In this document: piece by piece, positions 8,764 through 17,763 of the stretch
Position numbering within the stretch: position 1 is the stretch's first letter
Layout of the letters: every line of letters begins with the position of its first letter
Position numbers and translations under genes: made by a program
DNA from: Nocardia cyriacigeorgica
Lineage (GTDB): Bacteria > Actinomycetota > Actinomycetes > Mycobacteriales > Mycobacteriaceae
NCBI RefSeq assembly: GCF_010858045.1
Contig: NZ_JAAGVC010000008.1
Coordinates: 62,001 to 126,000, forward strand
Direction: 5' to 3'
DNA: 64,000 bases
The notes under the pieces: generated by a model
Told to the model about the DNA's origin: nothing
The model's input: only the letters and a program-made list of their open reading frames with translations
Databases searched by the model: none

Positions 8764-9192
8764 GTGGTGCAACAAGATACCGAACCCCAGATCCGCGCAC
8801 TCCTCGCGGACTACACAGATCTCTGGGTGCGCCACGACATGCGCGAGTGGGGCAACCTGTTCACCGAGGACTCCGACTTCATCACCCATCGTGGACTCTG
8901 GTGGCGCTCACGAGCGGAGAACGTGCATGGTCACGAGGACGTCCCCGAAACGGTGATCGCGCAGAAGCGCAACTATTCCCAGGACATCCTCGATATCCAG
9001 CACATCGCGCCCGATGTCGTTCTGGTCCACACCCGCTGGAAGTGGCCGGAGCACCGGATCCCCGCTACCGAGAAAGCCGAGGACCGCCATGGCCTGATCA
9101 CCATGATTCTGGTACGGCGAGACGATCGCTGGCTTATTCGGGCTGCACACAACACGCGCGTCAACGGTCTCGACGACTTCACCCCACGGTAG
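8764..9192 (+). CDS. SnoaL/NTF2-like domain protein
   Basis: A 142-residue protein with the NTF2-like cone fold layout used by SnoaL, scytalone dehydratase and SgcJ/EcaC proteins: an N-terminal helix pair (IRALLADYTDLWVRHDMREW), FTEDSDFITHRG, and a C-terminal strand RWLIRAAHNTRVNG. Several aromatic and His residues line the predicted pocket, but no fixed catalytic set exists in this family. It starts with GTG directly behind the MerR-type promoter and stands alone, so it is probably induced by a redox-active or metal/drug signal through an unlinked MerR protein. The substrate is unknown. Confidence 0.75.
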   Translation: MVQQDTEPQIRALLADYTDLWVRHDMREWGNLFTEDSDFITHRGLWWRSRAENVHGHEDVPETVIAQKRNYSQDILDIQHIAPDVVLVHTRWKWPEHRIPATEKAEDRHGLITMILVRRDDRWLIRAAHNTRVNGLDDFTPR

Positions 9193-9299
9193 AACAGATC
9201 GGCCCAGCCGGTCGGCGACGGCCAATTGTCGTAGGGACGCGCCGGCTAGGAGCGTTACGATCCGCAGGGTTTCCGCATGCCGATGGGCAGCGCGACCGA

Positions 9300-9788
9300 C
9301 TACTTGTCGAGCGGTTTGTCCATCACCATCGATGCGACCTGGTAGCCGCTGCGTCGGTAGAGCGCGATCGCCGTGTAGTTGTCACCGACGACATTGAGCC
9401 CCAGCCGTGTTCGGCCCTCTTCCGCGACCAGATCCTCCACGGCGGCGAGGATCGCCGAACCGTAGCCGCGGCGGCGGTAGGACTCGACGACGTTGATGTC
9501 GTACAGCCATGCCGACTCGGCTGTTCCGGTGGTGCCTTCGGGATCGGGGCCGACCCATGCGTTTCCGACGACCTCACCGGATTCGTTTTCTGCGACGAGG
9601 AGATGATGGCCCTCAGTGTCGCGTCCGTCGGGAAGGAAGTGTGCGGTACCCTGCGTCACCCGATTTCGTGCCTCATCCTCGTCCATGAACCGGGTGAGCG
9701 CGCGAATGCCCTCGCATTCGCGTTGTTCGGTAGCTTGCCGGTACTCCGCTTCCGACATCTTCCGCACTGTCACCTTCGGCATCTCCAT
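9300..9788 (-). CDS. GNAT-family N-acetyltransferase
   Basis: A 162-residue acyltransferase. The acetyl-CoA-binding motif A is visible as VVESYRRRGYGSAILAAVED (R-x-x-G-x-G/A), preceded by the strand SAWLYDINV and followed by LGLNVVGDNYTAIALYRRSG, the usual motif B. Substrate cannot be predicted. Two starts have ribosome sites: ATG at 9788 (AAGGA, 7 bp) and ATG at 9823 (GGAG, 7 bp); the former gives the typical N-terminus MEMPKVTVRKMSEAEY. The gene is monocistronic. Confidence 0.85.
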   Translation of the reverse strand: MEMPKVTVRKMSEAEYRQATEQRECEGIRALTRFMDEDEARNRVTQGTAHFLPDGRDTEGHHLLVAENESGEVVGNAWVGPDPEGTTGTAESAWLYDINVVESYRRRGYGSAILAAVEDLVAEEGRTRLGLNVVGDNYTAIALYRRSGYQVASMVMDKPLDK

Positions 9789-9823
9789 GCAATGTTCCTT
9801 CCCGAAATCGGATTCGCCGGCCA

Positions 9824-10270
9824 TACACGTCTCCTCGGTATGGTCCGGCGTGTTCGAATGCCCGGCGCCTCCTGCTGCGATAGGCGTCGAACGTGTCTTC
9901 CTCGATGGCGGGGCAGCCGAGTCGATGGACTCGGCGGCCGGGCTCATTGCCTGCGCACGGCCGTGGCCTCCGGGTACAGCACTGCCTCAGCACGCATCTT
10001 GCGGGCCTGCGGGGTGGAGTTCCGCACCGGTCAGCGTTCGTCGGCCGCGCTGTGAAAGAGCGAGGACGCAGGCGAAAACTTCCGCGTCGTCGACTGCCTC
10101 GGGGCAGGTGTCGAGCCCCGCGTCCACGACAGGTCAGGGTGGTGGAGGACGACTTCCTCCACTCGGCCCTGCCCACAGGAGAAGCAGCCAACTTCAGGCA
10201 CCTGCTCGCTCGGCTCGCGGACCTCGGCTACTCGGTCCGGCAGGCGGGGCTGTAGCGGTGAGGCAGACCG
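9824..10270. other. intergenic stretch without a clear gene
   Basis: About 450 bp with no start-to-stop frame that looks genuine. On the plus strand the last ~110 bp (10140-10255) read in frame as VVEDDFLHSALPTGEAANFR, then HLLARLADLGYS and a stop, which resembles the last helix of a MarR-type regulator and may be the tail of a lost gene. Upstream of it all frames look random. Confidence 0.3.
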
Positions 10271-11029
10271 CTAGGCCCGGTCGATCGCCGGGCGCTTCAG
10301 GAGCCGGTACACGATGAACATCGGCACTCCCGCTACCGGACCGAGTTCGTCGGGCCACCGCTCGAGCGCCTCGGCGCTGGGTTGCGGCTCACCGATCCGG
10401 TCGACAACGAACCCGGCACCCGCGAAGGCGGTGACGACCGCCGACAGAGGCCGGCGCCAGAAGTGTTGGGTGACTTCGACTCCATTCTTGGTCCAGGTAT
10501 CGCTGACGAGCTCGGTGGCGAAGTAGCCGCCGTGCTGATCGGGTAGCGGCGGCCCGAACGGATGATCCAGCGAGAGCACGAGCCAGCCACCAGGCCGTAG
10601 CGCGTCGGCGAACGATCGAAGCGGAATAGTCCAGTCGCGAACGTAGTGCAGGGCGAGCGAGCAGGTGATTCCGTCGAACGATTCTGCTTGGAGCCGAAGA
10701 GGCTCTGCCAGGTCGGCTACCATGAACCGGCCGCGTCCGGCGCAGCGGCGTTCGGCTTCCTCGACCATTCTCGGGCTGATATCGATTCCGGTCACCTCGG
10801 CGCCGGCATCGAGAAACCATTCGCACTGGGCACCGGAACCACAGCCGGCATCGAGTATGACGGCTCCCTTCAGTGGAGTAGGCACAAGCTCGCGTAGCGC
10901 GGGTCTTTCCAACCCTCCGTTGAAGGGACCCTCGTCGGTCGACGCGGACCAGACCGGCGCCAACCGGTCATAGGCCGCCCTGATTCGGCGAGTGTGTTCG
11001 GCTGGGTTCGACGACAGATCCGAAGACAT
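10271..11029 (-). CDS. class I SAM-dependent methyltransferase
   Basis: A 252-residue methyltransferase with motif I as VILDAGCGSGAQ (about 57-68), the acidic end of beta-2 in VTGIDISPRM, and post-motif DGITCSLALHYVRDW leading to LRPGGWLVLSLDHPFG. The layout is that of ubiquinone/biotin-type small-molecule methyltransferases. It is monocistronic, with AAGGA 9 bp before the ATG, and faces away from nothing informative, so the acceptor is unknown. Confidence 0.85.
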   Translation of the reverse strand: MSSDLSSNPAEHTRRIRAAYDRLAPVWSASTDEGPFNGGLERPALRELVPTPLKGAVILDAGCGSGAQCEWFLDAGAEVTGIDISPRMVEEAERRCAGRGRFMVADLAEPLRLQAESFDGITCSLALHYVRDWTIPLRSFADALRPGGWLVLSLDHPFGPPLPDQHGGYFATELVSDTWTKNGVEVTQHFWRRPLSAVVTAFAGAGFVVDRIGEPQPSAEALERWPDELGPVAGVPMFIVYRLLKRPAIDRA

Positions 11030-11130
11030 GACGAAAATCCTTACTCTTCACGCTCGCGAATCGCGAAAAATGGCTGCCACGAGTCCATTCGACTGTTGAC
11101 GGGAATCACGAACCGTGCCTGGCGTCGGGA

Positions 11131-11946
11131 TCACCGCGTCATGGTGATGATCTCGGTGCCGTGCGACAGGACGGCTGTCGCGGTGAGCCCGAACAGGGCT
11201 CGGAATGTGTCACTGAAATGGCTTGCCGAGGCGAACCCGGCATCCGCGGCCGCGGTGGTCAGATCCTTGCCCTCGGCGACAGCGGACCCGACATACAGCA
11301 GCCGGGCCCACAACCGGTACCGACGATAGCTGGTGCCGGACTGAGCTGTGAAAAGGTGCAGGAATCGGGATTCCGACAATCCGGCCGTGGCGGCCGCGAC
11401 CGTCGCGGCCGGCGCTCCTCTGGGATCGGCGAGTTGCGTTTCCATCGTCTGTCGGATCCGGTGGTCGATGGGTGAAGACGTGCGGTCACCGAGCACGATT
11501 CGCCGGATATCGGCGGGATCGGGCCGGCCAGGACCGGTCAGGTAGCCGATCAGCTTTGCCGTAGCTCCGTGTTCGGCGGGGGCCGATGTCGATCGGTCCC
11601 GCATCGCGCTGCGCACGCGCTCGATGCGGCCGCTGTCCGCATCCAGGTAGAAGAACAGCATTCGCCCGCTGCCTTCGATCCGGTGCGGCATCCGCGCTGG
11701 TATCAACACGCTGCGAAGCCGCCGAGCCGGCCTCCGGCTCGTTGTGATGGTGAAGGCGGCATCGATCCCGAATGCCAGAGTATGGACAGCGGCGGAATGT
11801 GTGTCGAGGTGGAAGGACGGGCCGAAGTAGGCAGCCTGGCCCGGCCACAGCCACACCACGCGGCGCCGCGCCGTCGCGGTCGTCGGTGTGATGGCATCGC
11901 CTGCTGTGGTGGCCACGATCGCGGCCCTGCTTCCGCCGCCGTGCAC
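11131..11946 (-). CDS. AraC-family transcriptional regulator
   Basis: A 271-residue regulator. The N-terminal half is a cupin-like ligand domain (VVWLWPGQAAYFGPSFHLD, IPARMPHRIEG). The C-terminal ~100 residues carry the two AraC helix-turn-helix units: LADPRGAPAATVAAATAGLS-ESRFLHLFTAQSG and LTTAAADAGFASASHFSDTFRALFG, shown as outline. It lies immediately downstream of the methyltransferase's promoter region on the same strand and may control genes unlinked to it. The N-terminal boundary conflicts with an overlapping small membrane ORF; a GTG start gives the extent used here. Confidence 0.8.
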   Translation of the reverse strand: MHGGGSRAAIVATTAGDAITPTTATARRRVVWLWPGQAAYFGPSFHLDTHSAAVHTLAFGIDAAFTITTSRRPARRLRSVLIPARMPHRIEGSGRMLFFYLDADSGRIERVRSAMRDRSTSAPAEHGATAKLIGYLTGPGRPDPADIRRIVLGDRTSSPIDHRIRQTMETQLADPRGAPAATVAAATAGLSESRFLHLFTAQSGTSYRRYRLWARLLYVGSAVAEGKDLTTAAADAGFASASHFSDTFRALFGLTATAVLSHGTEIITMTR

Positions 11947-12170
11947 ACGACGGACGCGCCGATCGCCATCCCGGCCAGCGCCATACCCACTGTCAAGGCC
12001 GCACCGCCCTGCGTCGCCCCGTCGCCGACGGCCGACCAGATCAGGACCATCGCCATCGCCAGTCCGAAACCGCCGTAGACTGCCCGGTTTTCATAACTCA
12101 GGATCGCGAACAGCAGTCCGCGGTGGCGCAGGAGGAGCCTGACATCATCGACGGGTTCGCGCTCGTCCAT
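11703..12170 (-). CDS. possible small membrane protein overlapping the AraC gene
   Basis: A 155-codon frame starting MDEREPVDDVRLLLRHRG. It has two hydrophobic segments, LAMAMVLIWSAVG and ALTVGMALAGMAIGASVVC, then a basic low-complexity tail that lies antiparallel-free but out of frame inside the AraC coding region for 244 bp. The first ~90 residues look like a real two-helix membrane protein; the tail does not. Either the protein is shorter in life after a frameshift or it ends by reading into its neighbour. Function unknown. Confidence 0.35.
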   Translation of the reverse strand: MDEREPVDDVRLLLRHRGLLFAILSYENRAVYGGFGLAMAMVLIWSAVGDGATQGGAALTVGMALAGMAIGASVVCTAAEAGPRSWPPQQAMPSHRRPRRRGAAWCGCGRARLPTSARPSTSTHIPPLSILWHSGSMPPSPSQRAGGRLGGFAAC

Positions 12171-12794
12171 GGCGCATCCACGATCGATCGAGAAGACAGC
12201 CGCGGCCGGCGATTGGTTCACAACCGCGGCACACACCAGCAAGAGCCGGCCCCAGCAATGTCGTCGCATCGTTCTCCTCGGTGTCGAAGTCACCGACGAT
12301 CCTTACCGGCAGATCAGCAACGTGCTTCCGAAAACCTGCTGTCCTCGCTCATCGTCGACGGATACCCCCCGCCGCCTGTCGTGTACGACCCCGCCGTTGT
12401 CGACGTCAGCCGTGCACTCCCCCTGAGGTCGATCGACGAGTGGGCAATCCGGCCCCGGACAGCCGGATACTCGGCGGCCAAGTGGTCGGCGAGAGCCCAG
12501 CCTGTCGTCGCCGTACAGCCAGACACCAAACCCGCGGTTGCGAGAACATACGCCTCTTAGCAGATCGAGGCGACCCGTGCGCCGCGTAACCCAGCACGGA
12601 CACAACCCGCGGGGGCACCGGCCGGTCGAGATCGACACCGGGAACGGAAATACCGAAAGCTGCTCTGCCCCGCCGTTTCACGACCAACTACCACAACAGG
12701 ATTCGGGTCGCATATCAAACAAGGATATTGGAACTCCAGCGCGAGGCGAATCGTCTGAGCCGACCCTCGCTGCTCCGCAGCCGAATCAGCGCTT
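12171..12794. other. 624-bp stretch with only a doubtful lipoprotein-like frame
   Basis: No gene can be supported. One minus-strand frame (about 12314-12560) reads VLATAGLVSGCTATTGW followed by ~60 polar residues, with VSGC fitting a lipobox, but it lacks a proper start and a stop lies a few codons upstream of the hydrophobic part. It may be the remnant of a small lipoprotein. The rest has scattered stops in all frames. Confidence 0.3.
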
Positions 12795-14084
12795 TCAGTC
12801 GCCGGTGAGGTCGGTTCCGTCTCGGCTGGAAGAAAGCGAAATGACTTGCAGGAGTGCCGCGGCCGTTGCCTCGATGTCGGCGGTGGTGTGCGCTGTGCTG
12901 AGGAATATTTTGCCGGAAGGCATGAACAGGAAACCCTGCCGCAGCATCCCTTCCATGATCGTTGTCCAGAGCCCGCCGGTGCCGTGGAGTCCGGTGGTCC
13001 CGCCCGCGGGGACGTATTGGAGGAGCGAGCCGACGCGGTTGAAGCTGCCGCTGCCGGGAACCGAACCGAGAACAGCGCCGACGACGGAGTGGAACTCGGC
13101 GGAGATCGTCTCGAGTTCCTCGTAGACATCGGGGTCGGCCAGTACGCGCATCGTCGCCTCGACGGCCGCGAGTGCGATGGGGTTGGCGTTGAAGGTGCCG
13201 GCATGGGTGACGCCGTTGGTCACCTGGTCGACCAGGTCCGCTCGGCCGACGACGGCGCTCTGGGTGAATCCGCCGGCCATCGCCTTTCCGAAGACCGACA
13301 GGTCGGGGAGCACACCGTATTTCTCGGCGGCGCCGCCACGTGCGATCCGGAACCCGGCGATCACCTCGTCGAAAACGAGGACGACGCCGTGGCGGTCACA
13401 GAGATCTCGCAGCGTGGACAGGAACTCCGGCGCGGGCGCCTCGACACCGGCGTTGCTCATCACCGGGTCGATGAGCACCGCCGCGATGTCCCGTTCGCTG
13501 GACTCGCGCAGGAGACGCTCGGCCAGGTGGACGTCGTTGAAGCGCGCCACGACCAGATCGTCCAAAACGCTGGGCGATTGGCCTTTGCTGCCCGGGCGCG
13601 CGGGTCGGTCGCTGTCGTCCTCGGACATCCCGGCGTAGACGGTGTCGTGCCAGCCGTGGTAGCTCTTGGCGAACTTGAGGACGCGACGCCGCCCGGTCGC
13701 GGCTCGGGCGAGCCGCAGCGCGACCTGCACCGCTTCGGTTCCGGTATTGCTCCACAGCAGCCGCTCGCCATGCGGTACGGCGTCGAGAACCGCTTCCGCG
13801 GCGAGATATTCGAGGGCGTGGCCCGTGCCGACGACCTGCATCTTCGTCGCGGCCTCGGACACCGCGGACAGGATGCGCGGATCGCTGTGTCCGAGCACGA
13901 GCGGGCCCCAGGCCATCACGTAGTCGACGTAGCGGTCGCCGTCCAGGTCCCACAGCTGCGCGCCCCGTGCTTCTCGCACGAAGAGCGGATGGGGACGCAT
14001 CGCGGCGCGCAGGCCGGACCCCACGCCGCCGCCGACGCTGCGGCGGGCTCGTTCGAATGCGGTCCGTGACGATTCCAGGGCCAT
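12795..14084 (-). CDS. class III aminotransferase (glutamate-1-semialdehyde-aminomutase-like)
   Basis: A 429-residue PLP enzyme of fold type I. Visible are the PLP phosphate-binding SNTGTEAVQVALRLARAATG, the YHGWHD segment typical of the HemL-like branch, the cofactor Asp in VLVFDEVIAGFR and the Schiff-base lysine in FGKAMAGG (about 272). It is not the haem-pathway enzyme by context: it follows a membrane protein, an esterase and a Baeyer-Villiger monooxygenase on the same strand, so it likely transaminates an amine or beta-amino acid in this catabolic locus. The gap to the upstream gene is 57 bp. Confidence 0.87.
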   Translation of the reverse strand: MALESSRTAFERARRSVGGGVGSGLRAAMRPHPLFVREARGAQLWDLDGDRYVDYVMAWGPLVLGHSDPRILSAVSEAATKMQVVGTGHALEYLAAEAVLDAVPHGERLLWSNTGTEAVQVALRLARAATGRRRVLKFAKSYHGWHDTVYAGMSEDDSDRPARPGSKGQSPSVLDDLVVARFNDVHLAERLLRESSERDIAAVLIDPVMSNAGVEAPAPEFLSTLRDLCDRHGVVLVFDEVIAGFRIARGGAAEKYGVLPDLSVFGKAMAGGFTQSAVVGRADLVDQVTNGVTHAGTFNANPIALAAVEATMRVLADPDVYEELETISAEFHSVVGAVLGSVPGSGSFNRVGSLLQYVPAGGTTGLHGTGGLWTTIMEGMLRQGFLFMPSGKIFLSTAHTTADIEATAAALLQVISLSSSRDGTDLTGD

Positions 14085-14141
14085 GGACGACCAGCGCCTT
14101 TCTTCACAAAGCCGGGCAGGCTCGAGGATTTCAGTTCTTGA

Positions 14142-14849
14142 TCACCGAGCGGAGGGCGATGCCGCTTCCGGAGCCGACGTGCGCGCGTCCGCCTGCGCGT
14201 TGAGCCGTTCGAGGGCGAGGTAGCCGCGCGAGAAGGTCACGATCATCAGTGCCCAGATCGTCAGCGAGATGATGTAGAACAGCGTGTGCTCCGCGTCGTC
14301 GCCGGGGATCGGGAAGTAGTCGTAGATGATGGCCACGTAGGCGCCGAGCGCGGCGCCCAGCGCCACCCAGGTCGCGTTGCCGCGATCGCCCCCGCGCCAC
14401 AGCTTCGGCACCAGGTAGACGAACACGAACAGCGCGGCGGCGAGGTTCATCACGAGGTAGAAGATCGCCCAGCTCGGTTCCACCGGCCGGGGCTCGAGGG
14501 CACGGTTGAGGCCCACCGCGATACCGGCCACGATGGCGAGGGCCTCCACCACCCAGCTCGGGCGGTATCGGTGCGTCACCGCCATCAGGCCGACGACGAG
14601 GATCACCGTCATACCGAACGAGCGGGAGAAGGCGTCGAAGAAGACCATGGCGTGGTAGCTGAGGCTCTCGTGATCCACGTTGATCGCGGCGAGGTACAGC
14701 ACGTTCACGCCGGACACCGCCATCACGACCCATTCGAGACCGAGGAGGAAGTTGCGGAAGCCGCGGAGCAACCTGATGCCGTAGTAGAACCCGGCCCCGA
14801 CCATCGCGAGGTCGGCGAGCAGGACGAGAATCATGCGGGTGGTGCTCAT
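14142..14849 (-). CDS. multi-pass integral membrane protein, function unknown
   Basis: A 235-residue hydrophobic protein with about six or seven membrane segments, including MILVLLADLAMVGAGFYYG, VVMAVSGVNVLYLAAI, FGMTVILVVGLMAV, AIFYLVMNLAAALFVFVYL, ATWVALGAALGAYVAII and LFYIISLTIWALMIVTF. No transporter signature is recognised. The start ATG shares one base with the esterase stop (TGATG), so it is co-translated with the esterase and belongs to the BVMO operon. It might help handle a hydrophobic substrate, but this is a guess. Confidence 0.75.
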   Translation of the reverse strand: MSTTRMILVLLADLAMVGAGFYYGIRLLRGFRNFLLGLEWVVMAVSGVNVLYLAAINVDHESLSYHAMVFFDAFSRSFGMTVILVVGLMAVTHRYRPSWVVEALAIVAGIAVGLNRALEPRPVEPSWAIFYLVMNLAAALFVFVYLVPKLWRGGDRGNATWVALGAALGAYVAIIYDYFPIPGDDAEHTLFYIISLTIWALMIVTFSRGYLALERLNAQADARTSAPEAASPSAR

Positions 14850-15913
14850 CAGGACTCCTCGAGTGCGGTACGGACAGCGTCGGTGACCCGATCGAGCGCA
14901 GCGCGGGCCGTGGGGCTGATGCGCGTCATCGAGACATAGCCGTGCACCAGGCCGCTCTCCCGGAAGACACGAACCGGGATGCCTGCCTCCTCGAGTCGCG
15001 CGGCGTAGGCGAGCGCCTCGTCCCGGAGGGGATCGAAACCGGCCACGGTGATCAGCGTCGGCGGCGTGCCGGACAGGTCCTCGGCGAGGATCGGCGAAAC
15101 CCGCGGGTCGAGTGCGTATGTCCGGTCCGGCAGGTACAGGTCCGTCAGCCAATCGATCTGCTTGGCCGACAGTGCCGCGTTGTCGGCGAACTCCTTGCGC
15201 GAGGCGTAGTTTCCCACCGCGTCCACGACCGGGTACATGAGCACCTGTAGGAAGGGCCGGACCTGTTCGCCCGCCACGATGTTGGCCAGCACGGCGCACA
15301 GATTGCCGCCTGCGCTGTCGCCGAGCAGCACGATCCGCGCGGGGTCGATCCCCCACTGGGCGCAGTGCTCGACGGCGAACCGCCAGGCGGTGACCGCGTC
15401 GTCGACGGGCCCGGGGAACGGTGATTCCGGCGCCAAGCCGTACTCGACCGAGAGCACGTTGACGCCCGCACCGTCGGCGATCAAGCGGACGGGCACGTCG
15501 TAGTCCTGCCTGCTGCTCAGGACGAAACCGCCGCCGTGCAGGAACAGAACCAGGGCATTCGAGGGCACCGCCGGCCGATACATGGTCGCGCGCAGGCCGG
15601 TCGGCAGCACGATCTCGGGCTCGACCCGCACGCCCGCTGGTGCCTTGTCGGCGAACACCCGCGAGTCGTTCGCGACCATCGCTCGCGCCTGTTCCGGAGT
15701 GCCGTCGCTGAAGTCCGGTGCGCTTGCGGTGGCCTTCAGCAGTAGCGCGATCTCGGGCGCCATCACGTCGCCGTCGGCGTTGACCACCCGCGGCGCGATC
15801 CGGCGGAGCAGACCGCCGGGGATGCTGCCGAGCGCGGCGCGCTGCAGCCGCTCGGCGACGCTCAGCGCGGCGGGCGCCTGTGCGGGCGCGGCAGCCTGCG
15901 CGGTCACGGTCAT
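14849..15913 (-). CDS. alpha/beta hydrolase, HSL-type esterase
   Basis: A 354-residue serine esterase with the full family IV set: HGGGFV oxyanion hole, GDSAGG nucleophile elbow at about 203, Asp in FDPLRDEA and His in LVHGYV. Its start overlaps the stop of the Baeyer-Villiger monooxygenase (ATGA). BVMO-esterase pairs convert a ketone to an ester and then to an acid and an alcohol, so this enzyme most likely cleaves the BVMO product. Confidence 0.9.
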   Translation of the reverse strand: MTVTAQAAAPAQAPAALSVAERLQRAALGSIPGGLLRRIAPRVVNADGDVMAPEIALLLKATASAPDFSDGTPEQARAMVANDSRVFADKAPAGVRVEPEIVLPTGLRATMYRPAVPSNALVLFLHGGGFVLSSRQDYDVPVRLIADGAGVNVLSVEYGLAPESPFPGPVDDAVTAWRFAVEHCAQWGIDPARIVLLGDSAGGNLCAVLANIVAGEQVRPFLQVLMYPVVDAVGNYASRKEFADNAALSAKQIDWLTDLYLPDRTYALDPRVSPILAEDLSGTPPTLITVAGFDPLRDEALAYAARLEEAGIPVRVFRESGLVHGYVSMTRISPTARAALDRVTDAVRTALEES

Positions 15914-17442
15914 GACCGTGCTGCTTCCACGACGGTGCGGCCGCTGAGCTCGCGCTCGAGGCGGGAGCTGAACCGGAGGTTCTCATCGATCACGGAGCCG
16001 CGATACATCTTCCGGTCATCGAGAAAAACGTTCTCCGTCTTCCAGGGCATGGCGTCGCCCTGGCGCGGCAGATCGTTCTTGGCGCGCTGCATGTAGCCCG
16101 AGTTGAGATCGAGCATGGAGCGGGTGCCGACGCCTGCGGGTGCGTGCGGGACGGCGGTGTCGTAGCCGTGGGTGTCCATGTGGCGCAGCAACTCGACGAT
16201 GCTCTTGCCGAGCAGTCCGATCTTGAGCGTCCAGGACGACTTGGTGTAGCCGATCGCGTTCATCCAGTTCGGCACGCCGGAGAGCATCATGCCGCGGTAC
16301 ACCACGGTGTTGGGCAGGTCGACGGGGCGCCCGTCCACGGTGAGGTCGATGCCGCCGAAGAGGCGCAGGTTCAGCCCGGTCGCGGTGATGATGACGTCGG
16401 CGTCCAAGTGCTCGCCGCACTCGAGTTCGATACCGGTGGCGGTGAATCGGCGAATGCGGTCGGTCACCACCGAGGCGCCGCCGTCGCGGATGGCCTGGAA
16501 GAAGTCACCGTCGGGCGCGAGACACAGGCGCTGCTCCCACGGGTTGTACGGCGGGTTGAAATGCTTGTCGACGTCGAAGCCTGCGGGCAGCTCCTTGACG
16601 TTGACGCTGCGGATGAAGCGGCGGGAGGCGTTCGGGAACCGAGTCAGCAGCTGGACAACGGTCCAGTCGGTGAGGATGTTCTTCCACCGGGTGGCCAGGT
16701 AGCCGCCGCGCTCGCCGAGCAGGCGGGTGAGCTTCAGACTCAGGGAGTCCACCCGCGGCAGCGTCAGGATGTAGGTCGGCGTGCGCTGCAGCATCGTGAC
16801 GTGCGCGGCCGCGCCGTCGCCCTTGAGCATGGACGGGATCAGCGTGATCGCGGTGGCGCCGCTGCCGATCACCACGACCTTTTTCCCGGAGTAGTCGTAG
16901 CCCTCGGGCCAGTGCTGCGGGTGGATGATGTCGCCGGTGAAGTCTTCACGGCCCGGGAACTCCGGGGTGAAGCCCTTCTCGTAGTCGTAGTAGCCGGTGG
17001 CGCCGAACACCCAGCCGGCCTTGACGACATCCCGGCGCACGGTGCCGTCGGTCTCTGTCACGTCGACGTTGAGCAGCCACTCGGCGTCATCGCTCGACCA
17101 TGCGGCCGAGACCACCTTGTGCCGGTAGCGGATGCGATCGGCGAGGCCGTACTCGTCGACGGTTTCCGCGAGGTAGTCGAGGATCAGCGGGGCGTCGGCG
17201 ATCGCGTTCTCGTCCTTCCAGCTCTTGAACTCGTACGCGAAGGTGTGCAGGTCCGAATCGGAGCGAATGCCGGGGTACTTGAACAGATCCCACGTGCCGC
17301 CGATGGAATCGCGCCCCTCGAGGAGCACCACCTTCTTGTTCGGGAACTCCTGGGTGATGTACGTCGCGGCGCCGATACCCGAGATTCCTCCGCCGATGAT
17401 GACGACGTCGAAGTACTCCGGGCCGGGTGCTGTATTGCTCAT
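15910..17442 (-). CDS. Baeyer-Villiger flavin monooxygenase
   Basis: A 510-residue FAD/NADPH monooxygenase. It has the FAD-binding GGGISG at about 17-22, the NADPH Rossmann motif GSGATA, and the type I BVMO fingerprint FTGDIIHPQHWP (F-x-G-x-x-x-H-x-x-x-W-P). It inserts an oxygen next to a ketone carbonyl to make an ester or lactone. The start at 17442 has GGAAGG about 10 bp upstream; an in-frame extension to 17517 looks non-coding. It is first in a four-gene minus-strand unit and faces the alcohol dehydrogenase operon across 321 bp. Confidence 0.92.
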   Translation of the reverse strand: MSNTAPGPEYFDVVIIGGGISGIGAATYITQEFPNKKVVLLEGRDSIGGTWDLFKYPGIRSDSDLHTFAYEFKSWKDENAIADAPLILDYLAETVDEYGLADRIRYRHKVVSAAWSSDDAEWLLNVDVTETDGTVRRDVVKAGWVFGATGYYDYEKGFTPEFPGREDFTGDIIHPQHWPEGYDYSGKKVVVIGSGATAITLIPSMLKGDGAAAHVTMLQRTPTYILTLPRVDSLSLKLTRLLGERGGYLATRWKNILTDWTVVQLLTRFPNASRRFIRSVNVKELPAGFDVDKHFNPPYNPWEQRLCLAPDGDFFQAIRDGGASVVTDRIRRFTATGIELECGEHLDADVIITATGLNLRLFGGIDLTVDGRPVDLPNTVVYRGMMLSGVPNWMNAIGYTKSSWTLKIGLLGKSIVELLRHMDTHGYDTAVPHAPAGVGTRSMLDLNSGYMQRAKNDLPRQGDAMPWKTENVFLDDRKMYRGSVIDENLRFSSRLERELSGRTVVEAARS

Positions 17443-17763
17443 CCCCTCGCTACCTTCCTGTGCCGAGCGCGTCGTGAGGTATTCAGGTTGCCGGTCCCTG
17501 TGTGGCGCACACCACAACGAATCTCAGCGTCTTGTGGGGCGCAGTGGTGGAAATCTCACCCCTCCCGGCTCGCGCCGGACTCGGACTGGTGCGCGGAGTG
17601 CAATCTGCACCGCTTCGCCGCGCAAGTGGCTGAAACATGCTGTGGCCGATCCACGCACCGAGCCGCCACAGTGAGATGCACGCCACACCGCTTCAGCAGC
17701 TGAGCCGGCCCATGACGGGTGTGTGGTCCCACCAATCACCTTGCCCCGCAAAGGAGTCGAGTC
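17443..17763. promoter_or_regulatory. divergent promoter region of the BVMO and ADH operons
   Basis: 321 bp between two divergent start codons, with no gene of its own. It contains nested inverted repeats: GTGTG-GCG-CACAC at about 17500-17512 and CCACAA at 17512-17517 facing TTGTGG at 17532-17537. These are plausible operator sites for a regulator serving both operons, for example the PucR-type protein at 24686, but no known consensus is matched. Confidence 0.4.

Noticed and set aside
7953..10055. A 700-codon plus-strand open frame
   Set aside because: It spans debris, crosses the SnoaL-like gene in another frame and runs antisense to the acetyltransferase; composition is Arg/Pro-rich and no domain is seen.
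12795..14084. Haem-pathway glutamate-1-semialdehyde aminomutase
   Set aside because: Sequence is HemL-like, but context is a catabolic operon and no other haem gene is near.
14142..15986. A 614-codon frame including the membrane protein
   Set aside because: The N-terminal part is a shadow of the esterase; the membrane protein starts at 14849.
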